64,000 nt of DNA from CAZVYJ01 sp964631565 (GTDB lineage Bacteria > Planctomycetota > Phycisphaerae > SM23-33). The translations under genes and the position numbers were made by a program. The DNA is taken from the NCBI GenBank assembly GCA_964631565.1, contig CAZVYJ010000001.1, forward strand, positions 55,471 through 119,470. Reading direction: 5' to 3'. Shown here one piece after another: positions 1-8,321 of the stretch (the stretch's first letter is position 1; every line of letters starts with the position of its first letter). Under the pieces are notes generated by a model. It ran no database searches and was not told the DNA's origin. It saw only the letters and a program-made list of their open reading frames with translations.

Positions 1-1971
1 GCAAAGTACGAAGAACTGCCTATTGTATCCATAAGCCCCGAGGGCTGGATTCGATGTTACCTTGAGAAGCAGCGTGACGGCTTGACCGGCCATCTCGAAG
101 CCGGCGGGCATCCGTTCAACACTCGCGGGTGGGCGGCCAGGAGAACCATGCACGTTGACGGCGGCGCATGGTGGCCTTATGAACAGACCGGCTACTGGAT
201 TGACGGGATGATCCGATGCGGGCACCTGCTGGGCGACGAGTTTCTTTTGGCGAGGGCGCGCGAAAGTACGAATTATGTCCTGCGGCACGCCGACCGCGAC
301 GGCTACCTCGGGCCGCAGTTCCTCAAGAAGGAAGTGGACATTCCTCGGGCCAAGCTGCGCTGGGCGCACGCGGTGTTCTTCCGCGCGATGATGGCCGATT
401 ACAGCGCAACCGGCGACAGGAAAATTCCGCTGGCACTGACAAAACATTATCTCGGCGACAAGTACACCTACAGCGACGAGCGCGACGCCGTCAACATCGA
501 GCCGATGTGCTGGGTGTACTCGGTTACGGGCGACAGGAGACTGCTGAAACGGGCCGAGCGGGCATACGAGCTGATGAACGCCCGCTACCCGAACGAGGAC
601 TGGTCGGTCAAAACCATGCTCAGCAGTCGGCGCGGCAGCGAACACGGCGTGACATACCTGGAAATCTGCAAGCTGGGCGTGATTCTCTATCTCGCCGGCG
701 GCAACCGCAAGTATCTGGACGCCGGCGTCAACGCGTTCCGCAAACTCGATAAATACCACATGCTCATCGACGGCGTGCCTAGCTCCAACGAATTTCTGAG
801 CGGCAGGGATCCGATGGACAGCCACGAGACATGCGATATCGCCGATTACACATGGTCGGCCGGCTATCTGCTGCTGGCCACCGGCGACGCGACCTGGGCC
901 GACAAAATCGAGCGTGCCTGCTTCAACGCAGCCCCCGGTGCAGTCAAGAGCGACTTCAAGGCCCTGCAATATTTCTCGTGCCCCAACCAGATTGTCGCGA
1001 CCGGGACGTCCAACCATAATCCATTCATCCGCGGCTCGAAGGCCATGAGCTTCCGCCTGCACCACGGCGCGATGTGCTGCCCTGGCGAGGTCAACCGGAT
1101 AATGCCGAACTATGCCGCCCGCATGTGGCTGAGCGACGGGGCCGGCGGACTGACAGCCGCCCTCTACGGGCCAAGCCGGATTACCGCGAAGGTCGGTGCC
1201 GGCAGGGGCAGGGAAGTAACCATTGTCGAGGAAACTTCATATCCGTTCTCGGATCGCATCGATTTCGATATTCGCACGGACAGGCCGGTCAAGTTCCCGC
1301 TGTCGCTGCGGATTCCGGCATGGTGCCGCGGCGCGAAGGTGCTGTTAAACGGCAAGCCGCTGAAAATAAGGACGAAACCGGGCAGCTTCGTAAAAATCGG
1401 CCGCACGTTCAACCGCAACGACCGCATAACGCTCGTGCTGCCGATGAAGCTGAAGCTCAGCCGCTGGCCGGGCGGGGGCGTCGGCATCGAGCGCGGGCCG
1501 CTGGTCTACTCGCTAGGCATCGCGGAGGACTGGCGCGTCGACAAGGCCGACAAGGACTCGACGAAGGATATGCCCGCGTGGGACCTTTTTCCGGCCAGTG
1601 AGTGGAACTACGCACTTGCCCTGGACGCCGGAACGCTGGACCGCGACGTCGAAGTAATTCATCGCGAATATTCGCCCGATCCTTGGTCACTGGAAGCGGC
1701 CCCGATTGTTCTGCGCGTTCCGGCCAGGAAGGTTCGCGGCTGGAAAATGAAACCGACGAAAACCGTCATGCGGGCCGGTTTCGACCCCGACGGCAAGCCG
1801 AACTGGACCAAGGCAACCGCGGAAGGCAACGGTATGTTCTATCTCACGCCTCCGCTGCCTGATGAAAAATCGCTGAAGAAGCGGCTTTCGAAAAAAGTGG
1901 AAACCATAACGCTCGTGCCTTACGGCTGCACGCACCTGCGGATTACCATTTTCCCGCAGTGCGGAAAGTAA
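1..1971 (+). CDS. GH127-type beta-L-arabinofuranosidase (DUF1680), 5' end cut by window
   Basis: The reading frame is open from base 1, so the true start lies upstream; a TTG at 82 is an internal codon, because family-like residues (GWIRCYLEKQRDGLTGH) precede and span it. The visible part has the (alpha/alpha)6-barrel style of DUF1680/GH127 proteins. In that family a Glu-x-Cys pair and a Cys-Cys pair bind zinc, and one Cys of the Cys-Cys pair is the nucleophile. Here the Glu-Thr-Cys is at 826-834 and Met-Cys-Cys-Pro at 1072-1083, so the site looks intact. The C-terminal third is beta-rich. The likely role is release of L-arabinofuranose from plant or algal glycans, in periplasm or outside; the N-terminus and any signal peptide are not visible. 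Substrate is uncertain because the family is broad. A strong hairpin follows the stop. Confidence 0.85.
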   Translation, partial: AKYEELPIVSISPEGWIRCYLEKQRDGLTGHLEAGGHPFNTRGWAARRTMHVDGGAWWPYEQTGYWIDGMIRCGHLLGDEFLLARARESTNYVLRHADRDGYLGPQFLKKEVDIPRAKLRWAHAVFFRAMMADYSATGDRKIPLALTKHYLGDKYTYSDERDAVNIEPMCWVYSVTGDRRLLKRAERAYELMNARYPNEDWSVKTMLSSRRGSEHGVTYLEICKLGVILYLAGGNRKYLDAGVNAFRKLDKYHMLIDGVPSSNEFLSGRDPMDSHETCDIADYTWSAGYLLLATGDATWADKIERACFNAAPGAVKSDFKALQYFSCPNQIVATGTSNHNPFIRGSKAMSFRLHHGAMCCPGEVNRIMPNYAARMWLSDGAGGLTAALYGPSRITAKVGAGRGREVTIVEETSYPFSDRIDFDIRTDRPVKFPLSLRIPAWCRGAKVLLNGKPLKIRTKPGSFVKIGRTFNRNDRITLVLPMKLKLSRWPGGGVGIERGPLVYSLGIAEDWRVDKADKDSTKDMPAWDLFPASEWNYALALDAGTLDRDVEVIHREYSPDPWSLEAAPIVLRVPARKVRGWKMKPTKTVMRAGFDPDGKPNWTKATAEGNGMFYLTPPLPDEKSLKKRLSKKVETITLVPYGCTHLRITIFPQCGK

Positions 1972-2007
1972 AAATAAACGCGGCCGGTACGGACCGCGTT
2001 TATTTTT
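1970..2007. terminator. Intrinsic terminator, 14-bp perfect stem
   Basis: Arms 1970-1983 and 1994-2007 are perfect reverse complements (AAAAATAAACGCGG) with a short CCGGTACGGA-type loop, and the T-rich right arm supplies the U tract. It starts on the stop codon of the GH127 gene and can also serve the convergent apgM gene. Confidence 0.85.
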
Positions 2008-2014
2008 GTTTGAC

Positions 2015-2032
2015 GGGTGGCGAGTACGGGTT
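2015..2032. repeat. Short dispersed motif, copy 1 (partner at 18776-18793)
   Basis: The 18-base stretch GGGTGGCGAGTACGGGTT matches 16 of 18 bases of the stretch at 18776-18793. Both lie within about 15 bases after a terminator hairpin. Function is unknown. Confidence 0.4.
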
Positions 2033-2081
2033 GCTTTTCAGCGAACACGGATTGACAAGCAAGCCGTGCCGCCCGATGGTT

Positions 2082-3296
2082 TTACGCGCCGAATTTTTCC
2101 AGCTTTTCGGCGTGAGCCATGGCGAGCGGCAGCAGTTCCTTTGCGGGGATCGTGCCGATCTGGCCGCTGCGGCAGTGCACTTCGTCGAACGGCGCGCCGT
2201 CGCCGCCGCGGAGGTGTGGGGCCTTCATCAGCACCGGCACCGGGTGCCAGCTGTGCGCCTTCAGGCTCGGCGGGGTCGAATGGTCGCCGGTGACGATAAG
2301 TACATCCGGCTTGCCGGCCAGCAGCGTCGGCAGGGCGGCGTCCATTTCCTCGATGCGTTTGATCTTGCCTGCCAGGTCGCCGTCTTCGCCGGTCTTGTCG
2401 GTGTACTTGAAGTGCGCGAAGACGAACGTATGGTCGGCCATCGCCTTGACAGTCTCCTTGCAGACGTCGGCTGCGGTTGTCGGCTGCGAAACCACCGGCA
2501 TGCCGAGCAGCCTGGCCACGCCGCGATACATCGGATAGCCGGCGACGGCTGCGGGCTTGAGCTTGTAGCGGGCGGCGAACGTCGGCCACTTCGGAAACTC
2601 GGCGAACCCGCGGGCGAGAATCATGTTCGCTTTCGGTTCGTCGGCAAGAATCTTTTTCACCTGCTCGATTATGTTCGCGACCATGGCGGCCGTCTTCGAC
2701 TTGTCGTGAGGCGGGCGGACGGGCGAAAGCGGCGGGATGCCGGTTTTCTGCGGGTCGGTGTCGCCGATATTCTCATCAAGTCCGTCGCCGCGTATGACCA
2801 TTACGGCGCGATGCTCCGCCTCGGTCTCGAAAAACACCTCAACGCCGGCGGGAGCTTTTAACTTTTCACGAATCATCTTCAAAATACGCCTGTTGTCTTC
2901 GTCGGGAATTCGTCCAGCCCGGCGGTCGGTCACGTTGCCGGCCTTGTCTATCGTGCAGAAATTCAGCCTGGCTGCAACGTCTCGGGACTCCAGCGGAAAC
3001 TCGACGCCCAGCGCGCTAAGCACGCCTCGGCCGACCTGGTAGATAATCGGATCGTAGCCGAACAGTCCGAGATGCCCCGGTCCGCTGCCCGGAGTGATGG
3101 CCGTGGCTACCGGCACTGAGAGGCCCAGTGCGCTTGTCTTGGCCAGCGCATCGAAGTTGGGTTTCCTGGCCAGATGCAGGGCCGTCCCTTTGCCGTCGTT
3201 ATCGCAGTCGCCCAGGCCGTCCATCACCAGCAGAACGATGCGTTTGTCGTTTGCCGTGGCGAGCGAACTTATGAGATTGCCGTATGTGTCTTCCAT
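2082..3296 (-). CDS. apgM: 2,3-bisphosphoglycerate-independent phosphoglycerate mutase, archaeal (ApgM) type
   Basis: This 404-residue protein belongs to the alkaline-phosphatase superfamily branch of ApgM mutases, which interconvert 3- and 2-phosphoglycerate in glycolysis with two metal ions. It opens with the metal-binding LLVMDGLGD segment (about residues 21-29), followed by the family motif around SGPGHLGLFGYDP (about residues 88-100), which carries the nucleophilic Ser region. Near the C-terminus TGDHSTP is the second metal-binding His-containing block. Length fits the family (about 400). It is convergent with the GH127 gene and monocistronic, about 120 bases downstream of the next minus-strand gene. 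ApgM in place of GpmI or GpmA is common in archaea and some deep bacterial groups. I am confident of the family; the alternative phosphonopyruvate decarboxylase-like annotation is an old misnomer for the same family. Confidence 0.92.
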   Translation of the reverse strand: MEDTYGNLISSLATANDKRIVLLVMDGLGDCDNDGKGTALHLARKPNFDALAKTSALGLSVPVATAITPGSGPGHLGLFGYDPIIYQVGRGVLSALGVEFPLESRDVAARLNFCTIDKAGNVTDRRAGRIPDEDNRRILKMIREKLKAPAGVEVFFETEAEHRAVMVIRGDGLDENIGDTDPQKTGIPPLSPVRPPHDKSKTAAMVANIIEQVKKILADEPKANMILARGFAEFPKWPTFAARYKLKPAAVAGYPMYRGVARLLGMPVVSQPTTAADVCKETVKAMADHTFVFAHFKYTDKTGEDGDLAGKIKRIEEMDAALPTLLAGKPDVLIVTGDHSTPPSLKAHSWHPVPVLMKAPHLRGGDGAPFDEVHCRSGQIGTIPAKELLPLAMAHAEKLEKFGA

Positions 3297-3336
3297 CTTG
3301 ATAAATCCTTCTCAACTGAAATTGCGGATTTTTAAA

Positions 3337-3366
3337 CACAGAACTCAGAACTCTGAACTCGGAACT
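3337..3366. repeat. Degenerate tandem GAACTC repeat
   Basis: Four near copies of a 6-8-base unit (GAACTCA, GAACTCT, GAACTCG, GAACT) sit between apgM and the TPR membrane protein gene. It resembles in style the AAATCTG/AAATCCG tracts elsewhere in this window, but the unit differs. Confidence 0.5.
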
Positions 3367-3417
3367 ATTAAAATAACAGGCGGTAAGTTTATCACCACTG
3401 CGGGCGGGCGTCCACGG

Positions 3418-5487
3418 TCATTGCTTCGGCAGGTGCCGGCTGGGGTTGCTGATATCCATTTCGGCCTCCTGAAGGTGCCTTGCCGCCTCCGTATAGCCGG
3501 GATTGATCTCCAGTGCCTTGCTGAATGCGTCGCGTGCGGCTTTGAAATCCCTGACGTGGCCGGGGTCTTTCACGCAAACCTTGATGATTCCGCGTTTGGC
3601 CAGGCAGACACCCAGCATGTTCCACGCCCTGTACGATTCGGGGTCTTCCTTGACGGCGGCTTCGAAAACTTCCACGGCGGCCGTCAGCCAGCCAAGGCGG
3701 TCCAGCGTAAGCCCGCAGCTGTACAGCGCGTGGGCCGGCACGGGGTCTGTCGTCCTGAGATGGTCGATAAGCTTGGCGGTCTTGAGATTGGCCTCGGTTA
3801 TTTCGCACTCGTCGATGAGGCCATCGTTCTGCCCGCCGCGGCGCAGGAACAGCACGTGCATGCCGTCGATGTAAACGACCGCCCATTTGCTGTCCCGGCT
3901 TAGCTCCTCGACGAGCTTTATTGTTCCGCGGCCGACGCGAAGTGCGGCTATTTCCAGCGAGTATTTTTTAACGGCTTCGTCAAACGGGCGCACCGCGTAG
4001 TCGAAGTCCATCATTTCCTTCATGACGCTCGGCGGATAGGCCCATATGTTCGTCAGAGCGGGCACGTCCGGCCGGGGCGAGGTGAAGTAATGCACACTGC
4101 ACGAGGCGTCCCAGTCGGCCCATATCCGGCCTTTGGGCTTGTGCTCGGTCAGCCACTGCGTCATGTCGAGCGGCAGGTTCAGCCGCGAGAACCCGGTTCC
4201 GAAGCGGTAGGGCGATTGCTCTTCGTAATAGAATCGCTGGTCGACGACCGACAGCGTGAACCAGCCGCACACTGCGGCCAGCACCAGGCCGGCGGCTGCG
4301 ATGGCGGCGTTTCGCATACGGAATTGCGTCTGGCCGATGACCGGGGCCAGGAACTGCCAGCTTGCCGCAAGCGCCAGCGGCGTTATGACTATCGCGGCTA
4401 CCCCGATGTTACGGCGCATGGAGAGCGAGACAGCCGTCATGGCTGCGATTATCAACGCGAAGGCGAAACGTTTTTTCAGCAGCGAGAGAACAAATCCCAG
4501 CGCCGCCGCCGCGAGCAGTATGCGGTATGCCTGTGTGGATTTGAACTCCAGGAACGCTCCGGGCGCGAACGGACGGTACATTTCGCCGATGTACGACCAC
4601 GGGTGCGTCGCCGTAGCCGGGTCGCCCGCGATATGGTGCTTCTGCATGAACAGCAGCGTGTCAACCGGCAGCATCGCCAGCCGCCACGTCCATGGATTGA
4701 TGAAGCATACGACAATCTGCGCGACGAGAACAAAGGCGAGCATGTTTGCCTGCCGACGATAATCGGGAGCTTCCGCGGCCGGGACATTTTTCTTCGGCCA
4801 TATCGCCATCACGACGCGGTCGATGAACGCCGCACCGGTGAGCACCAGCCCCAGCAGGAAGTAGCTGTGCAGGTTCACCAGCAGCAGCTGCAGCACGACC
4901 ATCGCCGCTGCGACGCGCCATCGCAATTTCGCCACGACAAGCAGGTACAGCTGCGCCGCCAGCACAGTGTATCCGAACATCTCCGGGCGGAGGTTGAAGC
5001 GGTCGTAGGCCGTCATCGCGGCCAGCAGAACTCCCGCCCCGGCCAGCAGCGGGGGAACGCCGAGCTTCAGCATTATCACCGTTATCAGCAGGAACACCGC
5101 CAGCACCATCGCCGCCTGCAGCACCGACAGGCCCACAGGCCCGAACCAGCGGTGCACGGCGGCCATGATTACCTGGCTGAGCCAGTTGGCGTTCGGAAAA
5201 CGGTAGTGACCTTCCCTGTCGTACCAGCTGCCGGGGCTGAGATTCCGCCTGTCGGCCAGCGTCGGGTCAGGCAGCGTGTAGATGAAATCGTTGTGATCCA
5301 CGATCCTGCCGTGATCGAGAAACTCCTCGCCGTACGCCAGGTGATAGCCGATGTCCGGGCTGGATATGGTTCTTACCCCGAGCACAGCAGCCAGCAGCAC
5401 CGCGACGCACATGGCGAAAATGGCGACCAATCGCGGCGCCAAAGGCGTGCGGACGGGCGGAGTTGTCGCGGGCAAGTTGTTTTCCAT
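3418..5487 (-). CDS. GT-C-like integral membrane protein with C-terminal TPR region
   Basis: The frame could begin at 5562, but that would start inside tRNA-Glu and cross its terminator, so I take the ATG at 5487 (MENNLPATT), giving 689 residues. There is no clear Shine-Dalgarno there. The first membrane helix (about 19-38) is followed by SPDIGYHLAYGEE (about 43-55) and, later, WLSQVIMAA. This acidic motif after helix 1 plus the WL-Q motif is the layout seen in GT-C fold polyprenyl-phosphate-sugar transferases of unknown specificity. About ten to twelve hydrophobic helices follow. The last 150 or so residues are soluble and contain helical pairs of TPR character (ALYSCGLTLDRLGWLTAAVEVFE and the next unit). 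It probably acts in the inner membrane, perhaps in protein or lipid glycosylation; function is inferred from fold signals only. A lone gene between apgM and tRNA-Glu. Confidence 0.7.
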   Translation of the reverse strand: MENNLPATTPPVRTPLAPRLVAIFAMCVAVLLAAVLGVRTISSPDIGYHLAYGEEFLDHGRIVDHNDFIYTLPDPTLADRRNLSPGSWYDREGHYRFPNANWLSQVIMAAVHRWFGPVGLSVLQAAMVLAVFLLITVIMLKLGVPPLLAGAGVLLAAMTAYDRFNLRPEMFGYTVLAAQLYLLVVAKLRWRVAAAMVVLQLLLVNLHSYFLLGLVLTGAAFIDRVVMAIWPKKNVPAAEAPDYRRQANMLAFVLVAQIVVCFINPWTWRLAMLPVDTLLFMQKHHIAGDPATATHPWSYIGEMYRPFAPGAFLEFKSTQAYRILLAAAALGFVLSLLKKRFAFALIIAAMTAVSLSMRRNIGVAAIVITPLALAASWQFLAPVIGQTQFRMRNAAIAAAGLVLAAVCGWFTLSVVDQRFYYEEQSPYRFGTGFSRLNLPLDMTQWLTEHKPKGRIWADWDASCSVHYFTSPRPDVPALTNIWAYPPSVMKEMMDFDYAVRPFDEAVKKYSLEIAALRVGRGTIKLVEELSRDSKWAVVYIDGMHVLFLRRGGQNDGLIDECEITEANLKTAKLIDHLRTTDPVPAHALYSCGLTLDRLGWLTAAVEVFEAAVKEDPESYRAWNMLGVCLAKRGIIKVCVKDPGHVRDFKAARDAFSKALEINPGYTEAARHLQEAEMDISNPSRHLPKQ

Positions 5488-5526
5488 GGCAGGGGGATTG
5501 TAACTGACTTTCGGCGCAAAAGAAAC

Positions 5527-5560
5527 GGCGGCCTGCATTCGTTCATGAATACAGGCCGCC
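5527..5560 (-). terminator. Terminator of tRNA-Glu
   Basis: Arms 5527-5535 and 5552-5560 (GGCGGCCTG with its complement) enclose a loop that itself pairs ATTC with GAAT. On the minus strand the stem is followed by a T-rich run (GTTTCTTTT). It begins two bases after the tRNA 3' end and rules out a start codon for the downstream gene at 5562. Confidence 0.8.
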
Positions 5561-5561
5561 A

Positions 5562-5634
5562 TGACCCCAAGGGGAATCGAACCCCTGTTACCGGGATGAA
5601 AACCCGATGTCCTAGTCCGCTAGACGATGGGGCC
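5562..5634 (-). tRNA. tRNA-Glu (UUC anticodon)
   Basis: On the minus strand the acceptor GGCCCCA pairs with TGGGGTC, the anticodon stem CGGG/CCCG holds a 7-base loop TTTTCAT with anticodon TTC, and the T arm has GGTTCGAATCC. The 73 bases end at the discriminator A; CCA is not encoded. A terminator follows at once. Confidence 0.95.
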
Positions 5635-5921
5635 GAACAATTACTGCCGAAAAAGGCCCCAGCCGGAATGCACCGGCTGTCCCGTGAGAATAACCCGACG
5701 GGGACGAGTATGTTACAAGATTCTCGGCATTCGTCAATGCTCGAATTGAGGAAAACAGTGGTTTATTCCTGCCGCAGATATTCGATTTGCCGAAGCATCT
5801 GTAATCAGTGCGGCTTGTCGTATAACTGTCCACCGGGCTGTAAATCACATTGCACTGATGGTATAACGTGGGCACATATGATCGCGGCTTACTCTTTCGC
5901 AGGCGCTAAAAGGCATCAAAG

Positions 5922-7340
5922 ATGAAGATAGTTATCTTTCAAATGAATTTTCCGGATGCGATTTCCCAGGCGATGCCGATTATCGATACGCTGCACAACG
6001 GCGGGGCCAAGGTGGTCTTCGTCAATTACTGGTGCACGGATTATTATCCGGCAAAGGAGCTCAGTGAGGCGGCCGGGCGGTACAAATATATGACACTGTC
6101 CGATGGCGGTTTTGCCGGAATTAAACAACTCACCCGCCGGAAATACCTCAGGAAATGCGGCGACGATATCGATTTTCCAAGGTGCCTGGCCCAGGTTTAT
6201 ATAACCGCCGACTACCCGACAGACAGGGAGCACGTGTACTCGGATTCCGGCATGTTCAGGCATTATTACGGATTCGCATGGCGTGCGGAACGGCTGCTGA
6301 AGAAACTCAAACCCGATTATGCCATTGTTGCACACGGCAGCGAGCCGATTTCGAAAATTCTCTACGCCAAAGCCCGCAAGCTGAATATTCCGACGTGCCT
6401 GTGGGAAACGAGCTTCTTCAAGGGCAAGATGCTCGTCGATGACCGCGGGATGCATTTCTTCAGCGGCTTCAATCGTGTGGATTACAACTGGCCGACCGTC
6501 AAATCGCGAAAGTTGACTCCGCAGCAGGCGGGGCGGCTTGAAGATTTCATCTCCGGATGGAAGGCCGGAATCGAGTCCAAGTATTCGCAATCGACTTCCG
6601 AGGAAGAAAGGGCCGCGCTGGATGAATTTATTAAACCGGGCGAAAAGATACTGTTTTTCCCGGGTCAGCTTTCGCACGACGCGAATGTAATAACCGGCCT
6701 GCACGTATTTGACGACTACGCCCAGATGTTGCCATTCATTCGCGAGAATCTTCCAGCCGGCTGGAAACTGGTCCATAAGGTTCATCCCAAGGACGAGACG
6801 AGCAATTTGCCGCCCGGTGAACTCGATGAAAAAACGTTCATCGTACGAAACTTCAGTATTCATGAACTCATATCGAGGAGCAAAGCGGTTTTTGTGCATT
6901 CTTCCAACGTCGGGCTGGAAGCGTTGATGTATGGCAAGGCCGTGATATGCTCCGGCCGGCCTCACTATTCCGGCAAAGGGCTGACTCTTGATTTGCTGAA
7001 GCGTGAAGATTTCCGTTCTCTGCTCCGGCAGGCCTGCGATTTCTCGCCCGATGGCGGCAAGCTCGCGAGCTATCTTTATCACATTATCTTCGAATATCTC
7101 ATCGATGAGGGTGATTTTTCAGCCCTGAAAAAGCGCCTTCAGGACGCTGCATGCAACCAGCCCGCAACGGACATATCCGCTCCGTTCTGCGAGAACTATT
7201 CGTGGGTGGTGTGCGAGCATCTGGAATTTGTCAGGCAGTACAATGCGATTGGAGAAACATCCGACAGCCACGACCAGATACTTGCGAATCTGACGGAATC
7301 CGTGGCGAGACTGATGCGGGCGAAAGCCGGCAATTCGTAA
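5922..7340 (+). CDS. Capsule-polysaccharide-synthesis-like glycosyltransferase
   Basis: This 472-residue soluble protein has a Rossmann-like start (MKIVIFQMNFP) and a C-terminal half with the nucleotide-sugar-binding pattern of the Capsule_synth/KpsC-KpsS and CDP-glycerol transferase group (GT-B-like fold). Visible marks are KVHPKDE (about residues 285-291), then SKAVFVHSSNVGLEALMYG followed by GRPHYSGKGLT (about 309-345). In related capsule proteins the last motif reads GRPFYsGwGlT and belongs to beta-Kdo or similar transferases. It is the first gene of a four-gene cluster (methyltransferase 26 bases on, then radical SAM and FrhB/pyruvyl transferase), which points to synthesis of a decorated cell-surface glycan. 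No signal peptide or membrane helix is seen, so it acts in the cytoplasm. Donor and acceptor cannot be told from sequence. Confidence 0.72.
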   Translation: MKIVIFQMNFPDAISQAMPIIDTLHNGGAKVVFVNYWCTDYYPAKELSEAAGRYKYMTLSDGGFAGIKQLTRRKYLRKCGDDIDFPRCLAQVYITADYPTDREHVYSDSGMFRHYYGFAWRAERLLKKLKPDYAIVAHGSEPISKILYAKARKLNIPTCLWETSFFKGKMLVDDRGMHFFSGFNRVDYNWPTVKSRKLTPQQAGRLEDFISGWKAGIESKYSQSTSEEERAALDEFIKPGEKILFFPGQLSHDANVITGLHVFDDYAQMLPFIRENLPAGWKLVHKVHPKDETSNLPPGELDEKTFIVRNFSIHELISRSKAVFVHSSNVGLEALMYGKAVICSGRPHYSGKGLTLDLLKREDFRSLLRQACDFSPDGGKLASYLYHIIFEYLIDEGDFSALKKRLQDAACNQPATDISAPFCENYSWVVCEHLEFVRQYNAIGETSDSHDQILANLTESVARLMRAKAGNS

Positions 7341-7366
7341 ATTGGAATTCGGGAAACCTGTTAATT

Positions 7367-8317
7367 ATGACAACGGCACAGGCAAGCCGGACATGTGAGT
7401 TCTGCGGCGGCGAGGCGGCTTACATTTACATGATGGGCGACTGGCCGATATGCCAGTGTCGCGACTGCGGCAGCGGGTTCGTTCAACGCATGCCAGACGA
7501 CGAAACGCTCAAAGCCTTTTACGATGGCTTTCTGCCAAACCTCGATGCCAATCTGCAGCCTCGCTTCCGCGAAATTGCGGAGATGCTTTATCCGCGTCTG
7601 GGTTTACAGCCGGGCCGGCAGATGACCATGCTCGACGTGGGCGGAGGGGGCGGTTTCTTCTGCAAGGCATTCGAGGAGCTTGGCTACGGGCGGGGCGTAT
7701 ATGTGGACCTTGACGCCCAATCCAGCAAGTTTGCCGCCGGACAGCTTGGCATTGAAACCGTGTATAATTGCGACGCGACCCGGCTTGACGAGATCACGGA
7801 TGAGAAGTTTGACTTTATATATTGCCGGCATCTGATAGAGCATCTTCCCCGGCCGACCGTCTTTCTGTGGCGGGTGCTTGGCCTGCTGAAAGACAACGGC
7901 ATTTTCGTCGTGCAGTATCCCAACGGAGATTCACTGGAGTATCTGGCCTATACGCATCTGAACATAGGCTACCGTTTCAATAAAATCCGTATGAACAGCG
8001 GATTCTCGCGCCTGAAGATGCTCTGGATAATGCTCTCCGGCGGCATACTGCACGGTCTCGACCCGCCGCGCCATCTCTGGGCGATTTCGCGCAAGGCCGT
8101 GAAAGTGTGGGCAAAAAACAACAATGTCGCCTGCCGTATGTTTGCCTGCCACCTCGGCGATGTGCCGTTTTCGCCGGGCTTTCAGCCCAAGAAAAGCATC
8201 CTGGGCAAATTAAGGGATTTCACCGGCCAGAAAATACTTGCGCCGATTAAGGGCGGCACGCATGCGGTAGCGATACTGACGAGGGGCAACCTGAAACGAC
8301 AGGGCACCGGAACCTGA
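7367..8317 (+). CDS. SAM-dependent class I methyltransferase with N-terminal zinc ribbon
   Basis: The frame is open from 7151, but the ATG at 7367 lies after the stop of the previous gene and begins a natural N-terminus, so I start there (316 residues). Residues about 9-40 carry CEFC and CRDC pairs, a zinc-ribbon pattern common at the head of sugar and exopolysaccharide methyltransferases. The SAM-binding core follows: MLDVGGGGGFFCKAFEELG (motif I, about 86-104), an acidic residue at the end of beta 2 (VDLD), then CRHLIEHLPRP (Methyltransf_23-type post-motif). It lies in the glycan cluster, 4 bases before the radical SAM gene, and probably methylates a sugar or lipid-linked glycan. The substrate is unknown. 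Confidence 0.82.
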   Translation: MTTAQASRTCEFCGGEAAYIYMMGDWPICQCRDCGSGFVQRMPDDETLKAFYDGFLPNLDANLQPRFREIAEMLYPRLGLQPGRQMTMLDVGGGGGFFCKAFEELGYGRGVYVDLDAQSSKFAAGQLGIETVYNCDATRLDEITDEKFDFIYCRHLIEHLPRPTVFLWRVLGLLKDNGIFVVQYPNGDSLEYLAYTHLNIGYRFNKIRMNSGFSRLKMLWIMLSGGILHGLDPPRHLWAISRKAVKVWAKNNNVACRMFACHLGDVPFSPGFQPKKSILGKLRDFTGQKILAPIKGGTHAVAILTRGNLKRQGTGT

Positions 8318-8321
8318 ACCT

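Noticed and set aside
5488..5562. N-terminal extension of the TPR membrane protein to the ATG at 5562
   Set aside because: It would start in tRNA-Glu and run through the tRNA terminator hairpin; the extension also lacks any signal of coding use.
4090..5925. 611-codon plus-strand frame opposite the membrane protein
   Set aside because: Antisense shadow rich in Arg, Gln and His, crossing the tRNA gene; no motif.
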